This document shows positions 16,973 to 25,077 of a DNA stretch of 64,000 nt, piece by piece. The stretch is taken from positions 1 to 64,000 of the forward strand of contig CANRFC010000008.1 of assembly GCA_947629795.1 (NCBI GenBank), given 5' to 3'. The stretch comes from an uncultured Oscillospiraceae bacterium. GTDB taxonomy: Bacteria; Bacillota; Clostridia; Oscillospirales; Oscillospiraceae. The notes under the pieces are model-generated. The model ran no database searches and was not told the origin of the DNA. It was given only the letters and a program-made list of their open reading frames with translations. Position numbers and translations under genes: made by a program. Each line of letters opens with the position of its first letter. Position 1 is the stretch's first letter.

Positions 16973-18349
16973 TTGGAACCGGCACAACATCCTGCAAAGA
17001 AGTACGATGTGGATATGACTCAGGGCAGCGTGTTCAAGCATCTGCTCCTCTTCGCCCTCCCGCTGCTGGCGGGAAATGTCTTCCAGCAGCTCTACAACAC
17101 GGTGGACACCTGGGTGGTGGGCAACTACGTGAGCAACGAGGCCTTCTCCGCCGTGGGCACCGTGGCCCCCATCATCAACACCCTCATCGGCGCCTTCACC
17201 GGCCTGGCCAGCGGCGCCGGGGTGGTCATCTCCCAGCACTACGGAGCCAAGCGCTATGACGCCGTGGAGGACGCGGTCCACACCGCCGTGGCCCTGACGG
17301 TGGTGCTCACCATCCTCTTCACCGCCCTGGGGGTGGGGATGACCCCCACCATGCTCCGGTTCATGAAGACCCCGGAGGAGGTCTTCGGCCAGTCCCGGGC
17401 CTATCTCACCATCTACTTCTCCGGCATGGCGGGGCTGATGTTCTACAACATGGGCGCCGGCATCCTCCGGGCAGTGGGGGACTCCAAGCGGCCCTTCTAC
17501 TACCTGGTGACGGCGGCCATCATCAACACCGTGCTGGACCTGCTCTTCGTCATCGTCTTCCACATGGGGGTGGAGGGCGTGGCCTACGCCACCATCATCG
17601 CCCAGGCCATCTCGGCCACCCTGACCTTTGCCACCCTCATCCGCACCGACTCCTGCGTCAAGCTCTTCCCCCGGCGCATCCGCTTCCACAAGCGGATGCT
17701 GGTGCAGATCGTCCGGGTGGGCATCCCCGCCGCCCTCCAGATGGCGGTGACCGCCTTCTCCAACGTGTTCGTGCAGTCCTACATCAACCAGTTCGGCAAG
17801 AATTGCATGGGGGGCTGGACCGCCTATACCAAGATCGACCAGCTCATCTTCCTGCCCATGCAGTCCCTGGCCCTGGCGGCCACCACCTTCGTGGGGCAGA
17901 ATCTGGGCCAGAAGCTCCCCCAGCGGGCCCGGAAGGGCACCCGCACCGCCCTGGCCATGGCCGCCGGCGTGACGGTGGTCATCTCGGCGGTGGTGGTGGT
18001 CGTGGCCCCGGCGCTGGTGTGGTTCTTCAACCACGACCCGGAGGTCATCTCCTTCGGCACCCTGTTCCTGCGGCACCTCACCCCCTTCTACGTGCTGTGC
18101 TGCGTCAACCAGGTCTACGCCGGCTCCCTCCGGGGCGCCGGGGACAGCCGGGCCCCCATGATCATCATGCTCTGCTCCTTCGTCCTGTTCCGCCAGTGCT
18201 ACCTCTACATCGTCTCCCACTTCATCAGCAACACCATCCTGCCCTTGGCCATGGGCTACCCCGCCGGGTGGCTGGTGTGCTCGCTGAGCACCTTGCTCTA
18301 TTACCACTACTTCCACGTCCGCTCCATGGAAAAAGCGGTGGTGGAGTAA
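16973..18349 (+). CDS. MATE family efflux transporter
   Basis: 458 residues with twelve predicted helices. The N-terminal LLAGNVFQQLYNTVDTWVVG and GHYGAKR-like QHYGAKRYDAVEDAV mark the DinF/Clostridial MATE branch; the second half repeats GIPAALQMAVTAFSNVFVQS and FVGQNLGQK. The TTG start at 16973 is chosen for the AAAGAAAGG site upstream; ATG 17015 is an alternative that would remove 14 residues. Its last codons and stop form the first unit of a tandem repeat. Substrate unknown. Confidence 0.9.
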   Translation: MEPAQHPAKKYDVDMTQGSVFKHLLLFALPLLAGNVFQQLYNTVDTWVVGNYVSNEAFSAVGTVAPIINTLIGAFTGLASGAGVVISQHYGAKRYDAVEDAVHTAVALTVVLTILFTALGVGMTPTMLRFMKTPEEVFGQSRAYLTIYFSGMAGLMFYNMGAGILRAVGDSKRPFYYLVTAAIINTVLDLLFVIVFHMGVEGVAYATIIAQAISATLTFATLIRTDSCVKLFPRRIRFHKRMLVQIVRVGIPAALQMAVTAFSNVFVQSYINQFGKNCMGGWTAYTKIDQLIFLPMQSLALAATTFVGQNLGQKLPQRARKGTRTALAMAAGVTVVISAVVVVVAPALVWFFNHDPEVISFGTLFLRHLTPFYVLCCVNQVYAGSLRGAGDSRAPMIIMLCSFVLFRQCYLYIVSHFISNTILPLAMGYPAGWLVCSLSTLLYYHYFHVRSMEKAVVE

Positions 18350-18466
18350 ACCTTGCCGCCAAAAAAGCGGCGGTGGAGTGACCTGTGCCGTCGAAACGTG
18401 GCGGTGGAGTGACCTGTGCCGCCGAAACGCGGCGGTGGAGTGACCATGCGTCCGAAAAAGCGCCGG
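18326..18466 (+). repeat. Tandem repeat, four units of 31-32 bp plus a partial fifth, starting in the MATE 3' end
   Basis: The core GGTGGAGT recurs at 18340, 18372, 18403 and 18434 (spacing 32, 31, 31). Each unit holds a short inverted repeat around AAA, such as CCGCC...GGCGG. The first unit contains the MATE stop codon, and unit 2 still reads Lys-Ala-Ala-Val-Glu-stop in the equivalent phase. The array ends in the terminator at 18463. Confidence 0.85.
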
Positions 18467-18499
18467 TCCCGCCCTCAGAAGGGCGGGACCGGTTCGTTT
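18463..18499. terminator. Strong bidirectional terminator
   Basis: 13-bp perfect stem CCGGTCCCGCCCT / AGGGCGGGACCGG with a four-base loop; plus strand continues TTCGTTTTTG and minus strand GCGCTTTTTC. It ends the MATE gene and the convergent cysteine-rich gene. Confidence 0.85.
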
Positions 18500-18533
18500 T
18501 TGGGCCTGTGGAGTTCCTCTCCGGACCCCAATT

Positions 18534-19370
18534 TCAGCCGCAGCAGCCGCAGGTGGGGCCGTTGTTGGGAAGCTGCTTGGGGGGGAAGAACTGGTCCACG
18601 GGGAACTGGACGTGGCGGAAGATGTCGCAGGGGTCCTCCTCGCACTGCCCGCCGTCGCAGGGGCACTCCTTCTCGGGCATGCAGTAGTCGTAGACCGGGA
18701 TGAGGAGCTGGGTGTCCCGCTCCAGGCGGATGAGGGAGAACTGGCCCAGGGAGACGTAGAGCTGACGGCCCTCGCCGGAGAAGCACAGCTCGGAGCCGAA
18801 GCAGGCGCAGATGCAGGGGGGCACGTCGGTGAGCTCCCCGCCGCAGGGGCAGGCACACTGGCACTGGCAGGGGTCCACCAACTTCAGGCCCAGGAGCAAG
18901 GGGTCCACGGCTTCTACCACCGCAACCGGTTGATTGGCAGCGGGCAGGCAGCACTGGTCCAGGCTGTCCAGAGGGGCGTCGGAGGAGAAGGTCTTGGAGC
19001 AGCCCTCGCTGCCGAAGAGGATGACCCGCTTGTCAAAGACCGCCAGGCCGCACACCTCCACCGGCCGGGCGGCGCCCACAAAGGCGTCGGCGGTGACCCG
19101 GTAGAAGTAGCGCACGTCCACGGTGTAGAAGCCCCGGTTGAAGCAGATGGGCTCCACGCTGGTGGAGACGTGGAGCAGCTCGGCCTTGCCGGCCTTGACG
19201 CTGAGGGCCTTGTCGATGGCGCACTGAGAGGACTGGGTGAGATAGAGCCGCAGATCTTCAATACAATCCTTGTCGCGACAGGCGTCCATGATCTTCCTGG
19301 TGTGTACACATACGGCCTCCCGGATGCCGCTGGCATCCGACACGGGGCCGGGCATGACCTTTTCAGGCAT
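18534..19370 (-). CDS. Cysteine-rich protein of unknown function
   Basis: 278 residues with 26 cysteines. The cysteines concentrate in a central CQCQCACPC / CICAC cluster (about 165-190) and a C-terminal section ending CGCCG. No signal peptide or membrane segment is seen. Between the clusters are beta-strand-like stretches (RQLYVSLGQFSLIRLERDTQ). I do not recognise the family with confidence. Cysteine-rich proteins in spore formers are often spore-coat or exosporium components, but nothing in the sequence proves that here. Start ATG 19370 has GGGAGG eight bases upstream, and that site lies in one arm of a predicted leader hairpin. Confidence 0.75.
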   Translation of the reverse strand: MPEKVMPGPVSDASGIREAVCVHTRKIMDACRDKDCIEDLRLYLTQSSQCAIDKALSVKAGKAELLHVSTSVEPICFNRGFYTVDVRYFYRVTADAFVGAARPVEVCGLAVFDKRVILFGSEGCSKTFSSDAPLDSLDQCCLPAANQPVAVVEAVDPLLLGLKLVDPCQCQCACPCGGELTDVPPCICACFGSELCFSGEGRQLYVSLGQFSLIRLERDTQLLIPVYDYCMPEKECPCDGGQCEEDPCDIFRHVQFPVDQFFPPKQLPNNGPTCGCCG

Positions 19371-19376
19371 ATGAAT

Positions 19377-19436
19377 GACCTCCCGAATGAGAATGGGGAA
19401 AGGCTGAGCCTTTCAAACCATCCTATGCGGGAGGTC
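19377..19436 (-). promoter_or_regulatory. Leader hairpin that would sequester the ribosome binding site of the cysteine-rich gene
   Basis: On the minus strand GACCTCCCG (19436-19428) is the exact complement of CGGGAGGTC (19385-19377), which contains the Shine-Dalgarno sequence. Inside lie a 6-bp stem (GGATGG 19423-19418 with CCATTC 19396-19391, one G-U pair) and an 8-bp stem (GAAAGGCT / AGCCTTTC, 19414-19398). No T run follows on this strand. The remaining 160 bp up to dnaE hold no gene. Confidence 0.55.
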
Positions 19437-19521
19437 GTTTTCGGTGCGGCAGGAGGGGGCCTGTTTTCGGTCTCCGGAGAGGGTGTTCAAGCCGTCTCCG
19501 CAAGGTCTCTACTCCCTCTTT

Positions 19522-19551
19522 TTTCTACTTTACCACCACGTTTTTCTCTCC
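19522..19551 (-). repeat. Duplicate of the last codons and stop of dnaE
   Basis: 30 bp matching 28 of 30 positions at 19595-19624, the dnaE 3' end (codons for GEKNVVVK and TAG). The copy lies 73 bp downstream of the gene's own end and also carries the stop. Confidence 0.85.
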
Positions 19552-19597
19552 TTGGAGCGTTTCCCCTTGGCGGCAGTGGAAAAGGCAGAAAGTGTTT

Positions 19598-22500
19598 CTA
19601 CTTTACCACCACATTTTTCTCCCCAAAGAGCTCCGCCATCTCGGAGACCAGGGCGGGATGGAGCAAGGCGGGGCGGCCCAGGCGGCGGCCGGTATCCTCA
19701 CAATAGAGGATGACCTGCCCATTGCCGGGGAACATGTCCAGGACCAGCCCCACCTTCCGCATCCGGGAGTCGGAAGCCGAGGGCACCTTGATGTAGAGCC
19801 GGGTCCCCGCGGCGGGCCCGCTCCCCGGAGCAGACCCACTCCCCGGAGCGGGCGCGCCCGCCGGGGCAGCGCTCTCCCCGCTTAGGGGGCGGGCCGAGTC
19901 GCACATGAGCTGGGGGGCCTTCTCGTCCCGGACGGACAGCTTGCCCTCGGCCAGCAGCGCCTCCCCCTCCTTGAGGTAGGGGCCGCACTCGTTGAGGGTG
20001 CGGGAGAAGACCAGCAGCTCCATGGAGCCGGTCTCGTCCTCCAGGGTGACGTAGGCCATGAGGGTGTTGTTCTTGGTGGTCTTGATCTTGGCCGAGGTGA
20101 CGATGCCCGCCAGGGTCACCTTCTGCCCGTCGTGCCAGGTCACGGGGCCCTCCTCCCCGCCAAAGTCGGCCAGGATGGCCCCGATGGAGGCGGCCCGGCA
20201 GGCCCGGGCCCGGTCCCGGTACTCGTCCATGGGGTGGCCGGAGAGGTAGAGCCCGGTGGTCTCCCGCTCCAGCTTCATCAGCTCCCGGCGGGAGTACTCG
20301 GGCACGTCGGGGAGCTTCACGTCGGGGGCGGCGGGGGCGGCCTCCTCTCCCCCGCCGAACAGGTCATACTGGCCCTCCAGGGTGTTCTTCCGGGTGCGGG
20401 CGATGAGGTCCAGCACCTGCTCTGCCACCGCCATGAGCTGGCTGCGGCGGTGGCCCAGGGAGTCGAAGGCCCCGCACTTGATGAGAGACTCCACCACCCG
20501 CTTGTTGCAGTCCTGGCCGAACATCCGGGCGCAGAAGTCCACGAAGGTGGCGAAGGGGCCGCCCCGCTCCCGCTCGGCAAGGAGCTGGAGAGTGAAGCCC
20601 CGGCCCACCCCCTTCACGGCGGCCAGACCGAAGCGGATGCCCTCGGGCACCACGGTAAAGTCCGCCCCGGACTGGTTCACGTCGGGGGGCAGGAGGGAGA
20701 TGCCGCAATCCCGGCACTCGGCGATATATTCCGCCACCTTGTCGCTGGAGTCCAGCACCGAGGTGAGAAGGGCGGCCATATACGCCTTGGTGTAATGGCA
20801 CTTGAACCAGGCGGTCTGGTAGGCCACCACGGCATAGACCATGGAGTGGGCCTTGTTGAAGGCGTAGTTGGCAAAGGCCTCGATCTCGTCGTAGATGGCC
20901 TCGGCCACGCTCTCCCCCACCCCGTTGGCCACGCAGCCCGCGATGCCCCGCTCCTTGTCGCCGAAGACGAAGGTATCCCGCTCCTTCTTGATCTGGGCCT
21001 CCTTCTTCTTGGAGATGGCCCGGCGGACCATGTCGGCCTGGCCCAGGGTGTACCCGGCCAGCTTGCGGAAGATCTCCATCACCTGCTCCTGGTAGACCAT
21101 GCAGCCGTAAGTGGACTTCAGGATGGGCTCCAGCATGGGGTGGCGGTAGGTCACCTTGCCCGGGTCCTTCAGGCCCACCTTGTACTTGGGGATCAGTTCC
21201 ATGGGGCCGGGGCGATAGAGAGCGATGACGGCGCACAGCTCCTCCACGTTCTTGGGCTGGGCGTCCTCGCACAGACGGGTCATGCCCGCCGACTCCACCT
21301 GAAACACCCCGGAGGTGCGGCCCTGGTCCAGCATGGCGAAGGTCTCCGGATCGTCGTCGGGGATATCCCGGAGGGTGAAGCCGGGCCTGTCCCCCTGGAT
21401 GAGCTTCACCGTGTCGTCCAGCACCGTCAGGTTCCGAAGGCCCAGAAAGTCCATTTTGAGCAGGCCCAGCTCCTCCAGGGTGTCCTTGGTGTACTGGGTG
21501 ACCACCGCCTCGTCGTTCTTGGCCAGGGGGACGTAGTCCTCCACGGGCAGGCGGGTGATGACCACGCCGGCGGCGTGGGTGGAGGCGTGGCGGGGCATGC
21601 CCTCGATGGCCCGGGCGGTGTCGATGAGGAGCTTGACCTGCTCGTCCTCATCGTAGAGGTCCTTCAGGGGCTTGGAGACCTTCAGGGCCTCGTCCAGGGT
21701 GATGTGGAGGGCGTTGGGCACCTGCTTGGCGATCCTGTCCACCTGGTCGTAGGGCATGCCCAGGACCCGCCCCACGTCCCGGATGGCCCCCTTGGCCGCC
21801 ATGGTGCCGAAGGTGACGATCTGGGCCACGTGGTCGGGGCCGTACTTCCTCCGGACGTAGTCGATAACGTCCTCACGCCGCCGGGGGCAGAAGTCCACGT
21901 CGATATCGGGCATGGTGACCCGCTCCGGGTTCAGGAAACGTTCAAAGAAGAGGCCGTACTTCATGGGGTCGATCTCGGTGATGTCCATGCAGTAGGCCAC
22001 GATGGACCCGGCGGCGGAGCCCCGGCCGGGGCCCACGGGGATGTCGTGGCTCTTGGCATAGCCGATGAAGTCGGAGACGATGAGGAAATACTCCACAAAC
22101 CCCATCTGGCGGATGACTCCCATCTCGTACTCCAGCTGCTTCTCATACTCCGGGGGCGCTTCCTGATAGCGGCGGGCAAAGCCCTCCCGGCAGAGCTTTT
22201 CAAAATAGGCGTCGGCGTCGCTCTCCCCCTCGGGGAGGTGGAATTCGGGCAGGTGATACTTGCCGAACTCGAACTCCACCCGGCACATGTCGGCGATCTT
22301 CTGGGTGTTCTCCAGGGCCTCGGGGTACTTCCCGAAGAGGGCGCGCATCTCCTCCTCACTCTTGAGGTACATCTGGTCGTTCTCAAAGCGCATCCGGTTG
22401 GGCTCGGACTCGATCTTGCCGGTCTGGATGCACATGAGGATGTCCTGGGTCCGGGCGTCCTTTTGTTCCAGATAGTGGGCGTCGTTGGTACAAACCAGAG

Positions 22501-23095
22501 GGATGCCGGTCTCCTCGTGGATGCGCACCAGGCCAGTGATGACGGCGGGGTCGGCCTCCAGGCCGTGGTCCTGGAGCTCCAGGTAGTAGTTCCCCCGGCC
22601 GAAGAGGGCGTCCATCTCCAGGGCATGGGCCTTGGCCCCCTCGTAGTCCCCCGCGCGGATGCGCCGGGGGAGCTCCCCCGCCAGGCAGGCCGACAGGCAG
22701 ATCAGGCCCTTGGACCGCTCCCGGAGCAGATCCAGGTCGATGCGGGGCTTGATGTAAAAGCCCTCGGTGTAGGACTGGCTGACCATGTGGGAGAGGTTGC
22801 GGTAGCCCTCGTTGTCCCGGCACAGCAGGATGAGGTGCCGGGCCTTGCTGTCCAGCTCGTGGACCCGGTCGAACCGGGTGCGGGGGGCCACGTAGACCTC
22901 GCAGCCGATGACCGGGTGGATGCCCTGGGCCTTGCAGGCTTTGTAGAAGTCGATGACGCCGTACATGTTGCCGTGGTCGGTGATGGCCACGGCGGTCTGC
23001 CCCATCTCCTTCGCCCGCTTTACCAGCAGCGGGATGCGGCACGCCCCGTCCAGCAGGGAGTACTCGGTGTGCACGTGCAGGTGGACAAAGGACAT
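19598..23095 (-). CDS. dnaE: DNA polymerase III alpha subunit DnaE
   Basis: 1165-residue replicative C-family polymerase. The N-terminal PHP domain (about 1-280) starts FVHLHVHTEYSLLDG and has TDHGNMYG. The palm contains MPDIDVDFCP, which supplies two catalytic aspartates, with the third in PDIDVDF-linked context downstream. Helix-hairpin-helix and OB-fold regions (TLAGIVTSAKIK, about 990-1065) follow. The C-terminal part has a Gly/Ala/Pro/Ser linker (about 1085-1108) with internal repeats before a final alpha/beta segment. In Firmicutes DnaE usually works beside PolC as lagging-strand polymerase. AGGAGG lies eight bases before the ATG. Last gene of the long minus-strand run. Confidence 0.97.
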   Translation of the reverse strand: MSFVHLHVHTEYSLLDGACRIPLLVKRAKEMGQTAVAITDHGNMYGVIDFYKACKAQGIHPVIGCEVYVAPRTRFDRVHELDSKARHLILLCRDNEGYRNLSHMVSQSYTEGFYIKPRIDLDLLRERSKGLICLSACLAGELPRRIRAGDYEGAKAHALEMDALFGRGNYYLELQDHGLEADPAVITGLVRIHEETGIPLVCTNDAHYLEQKDARTQDILMCIQTGKIESEPNRMRFENDQMYLKSEEEMRALFGKYPEALENTQKIADMCRVEFEFGKYHLPEFHLPEGESDADAYFEKLCREGFARRYQEAPPEYEKQLEYEMGVIRQMGFVEYFLIVSDFIGYAKSHDIPVGPGRGSAAGSIVAYCMDITEIDPMKYGLFFERFLNPERVTMPDIDVDFCPRRREDVIDYVRRKYGPDHVAQIVTFGTMAAKGAIRDVGRVLGMPYDQVDRIAKQVPNALHITLDEALKVSKPLKDLYDEDEQVKLLIDTARAIEGMPRHASTHAAGVVITRLPVEDYVPLAKNDEAVVTQYTKDTLEELGLLKMDFLGLRNLTVLDDTVKLIQGDRPGFTLRDIPDDDPETFAMLDQGRTSGVFQVESAGMTRLCEDAQPKNVEELCAVIALYRPGPMELIPKYKVGLKDPGKVTYRHPMLEPILKSTYGCMVYQEQVMEIFRKLAGYTLGQADMVRRAISKKKEAQIKKERDTFVFGDKERGIAGCVANGVGESVAEAIYDEIEAFANYAFNKAHSMVYAVVAYQTAWFKCHYTKAYMAALLTSVLDSSDKVAEYIAECRDCGISLLPPDVNQSGADFTVVPEGIRFGLAAVKGVGRGFTLQLLAERERGGPFATFVDFCARMFGQDCNKRVVESLIKCGAFDSLGHRRSQLMAVAEQVLDLIARTRKNTLEGQYDLFGGGEEAAPAAPDVKLPDVPEYSRRELMKLERETTGLYLSGHPMDEYRDRARACRAASIGAILADFGGEEGPVTWHDGQKVTLAGIVTSAKIKTTKNNTLMAYVTLEDETGSMELLVFSRTLNECGPYLKEGEALLAEGKLSVRDEKAPQLMCDSARPLSGESAAPAGAPAPGSGSAPGSGPAAGTRLYIKVPSASDSRMRKVGLVLDMFPGNGQVILYCEDTGRRLGRPALLHPALVSEMAELFGEKNVVVK

Positions 23096-23135
23096 AGGGA
23101 AGACCTCCTTCTTCTCTGTTGCGCTCCGGCGGGGG

Positions 23136-24029
23136 CTATCGCTCCGAGAGCTCGGCGAGCTTTTTCAGCCGGTACTTGAAGGTGGATTTGGTGATGGGGG
23201 GACGGCAGAGCTCCCCCAGCTCGGTGAGGGTCAGGTCGGGGTTGGCCAGGCGCAGCTTTGCCGCCTCGTAGAGCTTGGGAGGCAGGTCCTCCAGCGTCAT
23301 ACGCGCCTGGAGCCGGCGGATGGCCTCCAGCTGCTCCTGGGCGGCGTCCACCGCCTTGTCCAGGTTGGCAGCGTCGCAGTTCACCCGGCGGTTCACACCC
23401 CCCCGCAGGTCCTTCTCGGCCTTGGCGTTCATCAGCTCCATGGCCGCCAGGGGGGCGCCCATGCGGGCCAGGAAGTCGGCGATGTCCTCGCTGCGCTTGA
23501 AGTAGGCCAGGTAGTTGGCCCCCCGGCGCACCGACTTGGGCTCGAAGCCCGCCTCCCCCAGCAGGTGGAGGAGCTCCCGGTGGACCGACAGGTGGGTGGT
23601 GCTCAGCTCCAGGTGGTAGCCCTTGGTGGGGTCGGTGACCGAACCCCCCGCCAGGAAGGCCCCCCGGAAGAAGGCCCAGCGGCAGTGGTCCTCCTCCAGT
23701 ACGGCGAAATTCACGTGGTGGGCCACGCTCTGGGCCGGGTCATAGCCGAAGGCGTCAAAGAGCTCATCCAGCTTATCGCTCCGGGTGAGGGCGAAGACCC
23801 GCTTGGTCTCCCCCGGCTCGGGCAGGCGGTCGAAGGTGAGGTGGAAGCCCTTTTTCAGCAGGGCGGGGAGCCGGGCACAGAGGGCCTCGGACTCGGTGAC
23901 CACCCGGGCCTCCCGCTGGTCAAAGCGGTTGCCGAAGAGAAAGGCCCCGTAGCACTCGGCCTGGGCGCAGCACTTCCGGGTCAGGCTCAGGCGGCACAGC
24001 TCGGCCTTGGCGTCGCCGGAAAAGGACAT
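23136..24029 (-). CDS. whiA: DNA-binding protein WhiA (sporulation/division regulator)
   Basis: 297 residues. WhiA pairs a LAGLIDADG-like N-terminal domain (here FFRGAFLAGGSVTDPTKGYHLE, lacking nuclease acidic residues) with a C-terminal helix-turn-helix (LTELGELCRPPITKSTFKYRL). It is needed for sporulation in actinobacteria and for chromosome segregation and division in Bacillus. ATG 24029 (MSFSGDAK) is chosen because AGGTGAGG precedes it; an upstream in-frame GTG lies inside that site. Standard position after yvcK. Confidence 0.95.
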   Translation of the reverse strand: MSFSGDAKAELCRLSLTRKCCAQAECYGAFLFGNRFDQREARVVTESEALCARLPALLKKGFHLTFDRLPEPGETKRVFALTRSDKLDELFDAFGYDPAQSVAHHVNFAVLEEDHCRWAFFRGAFLAGGSVTDPTKGYHLELSTTHLSVHRELLHLLGEAGFEPKSVRRGANYLAYFKRSEDIADFLARMGAPLAAMELMNAKAEKDLRGGVNRRVNCDAANLDKAVDAAQEQLEAIRRLQARMTLEDLPPKLYEAAKLRLANPDLTLTELGELCRPPITKSTFKYRLKKLAELSER

Positions 24030-24066
24030 GTTCCTCACCTCTCTCTTTCGTGGTCTGCTGATATGT

Positions 24067-25074
24067 TCAGAAGATCCTGGTCTCGGCCCGCTGGGCGTAG
24101 AGGTCCAGCACCGCCCGGGCCAGCCGGTCCGGGTCGTGGCGGGCGTAGTCCCCCCGGTGGGAGGTCAGGGGCAGCTCCACCACCTCGGCCCCCAGGGCCT
24201 CCACCGCCGGACGGTCCACCACCAAGGGCTCGGCGTCCTCGGCCCGGTAGCGCTCCAGCAGGCCCTCCCCCACCGGGGCGGAGTTGGCCAGGCACAGGTC
24301 CACCAGGCCGGGGCCCGAGTGCCGGAGGAGGGCGGAGAGGTGGTCTGAGAGGGTCATCTCCTCGGTCTCCCCCTCCTGGGTCATGATGTTGGCGATGTAG
24401 ATCTTCAGGGCGGCCGAGGCCAGGATGGCCTCCCCCACGCCCCCCACCAGCAGGTTGGGGATGATGCTGGTGTACAGGCTCCCCGGCCCCAGGAGGATGA
24501 GGTCGGCCCCGGCGATGGCCTCCAGGGTCTCGGGGAGGGGCGGCGCCCCCGCCGGCAGCAGCTCCACATGGCGGATGCGGCAGTCCTGCTCCTTCTTGAA
24601 GGCGGCGATCTTGGACTCCCCGGTGACCTGGGCCCCGTTTTCAAAGGTGGCCCGGAGGGCCACATTGGCGTTGGTCACCGGCAGGATGCGCCCGGTGATG
24701 GCCAGGACCTGGCTCATCTTCCCCACCGCCTCGTCAAAGGAGCCCGAGATGCCGTTGAGGGCGGCCAGGAGCAGGTTGCCGAAGGACTGCCCGGTGAGGT
24801 TCCCCGACCCGGCGGGGAAGCGGTAGTCCAGAAGCTGCTCCATCAGCGGCTCAGTGTTGGCCATGGCCTGCATGCAGTTGCGGATGTCCCCCGGCGGGGG
24901 CATGTTCAGGTCCTGCCGGAGCATCCCCGACCCGCCGCCGTCATCGGCCACGGTGACGATGGCGGTGATGTTTTTGGTATAGCGCTTGAGCCCCCGGAGA
25001 AGGGTGGAAAGGCCGTGCCCTCCCCCGATGGCGACAATGGCGGGGCCCCGGCCCCAGTGGTATTCTTCGCTCAT
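24067..25074 (-). CDS. yvcK: YvcK/GlmR family protein (gluconeogenic growth factor)
   Basis: 335 residues, with the family's N-terminal nucleotide-sugar binding site IVAIGGGHGLSTLLRGLK and VADDGGGSG, plus LLGPGSLYTSIIPNLLV. In Bacillus the protein binds UDP-GlcNAc and steers carbon into cell-wall precursor synthesis. Lies between rapZ and whiA, the classical rapZ-yvcK-whiA block; gaps are 3 and 37 bp, so it is cotranscribed. Confidence 0.95.
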   Translation of the reverse strand: MSEEYHWGRGPAIVAIGGGHGLSTLLRGLKRYTKNITAIVTVADDGGGSGMLRQDLNMPPPGDIRNCMQAMANTEPLMEQLLDYRFPAGSGNLTGQSFGNLLLAALNGISGSFDEAVGKMSQVLAITGRILPVTNANVALRATFENGAQVTGESKIAAFKKEQDCRIRHVELLPAGAPPLPETLEAIAGADLILLGPGSLYTSIIPNLLVGGVGEAILASAALKIYIANIMTQEGETEEMTLSDHLSALLRHSGPGLVDLCLANSAPVGEGLLERYRAEDAEPLVVDRPAVEALGAEVVELPLTSHRGDYARHDPDRLARAVLDLYAQRAETRIF

Positions 25075-25077
25075 AAT

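Noticed and set aside
18326-18466. Possible CRISPR array
   Set aside because: The 31-32-bp units are contiguous with no variable spacers, and no cas gene is near.
19800-19870. Short GC-rich repeats (CTCCCCGGAGC twice) in dnaE
   Set aside because: They encode a Gly/Ala/Pro/Ser linker in frame; no sign of an insertion element.
20132-23179. 1015-codon plus-strand frame opposite dnaE
   Set aside because: It mirrors the dnaE codons; the composition (His, Gly, Val, Leu, Gln) is that of an antisense shadow and no family motif is present.
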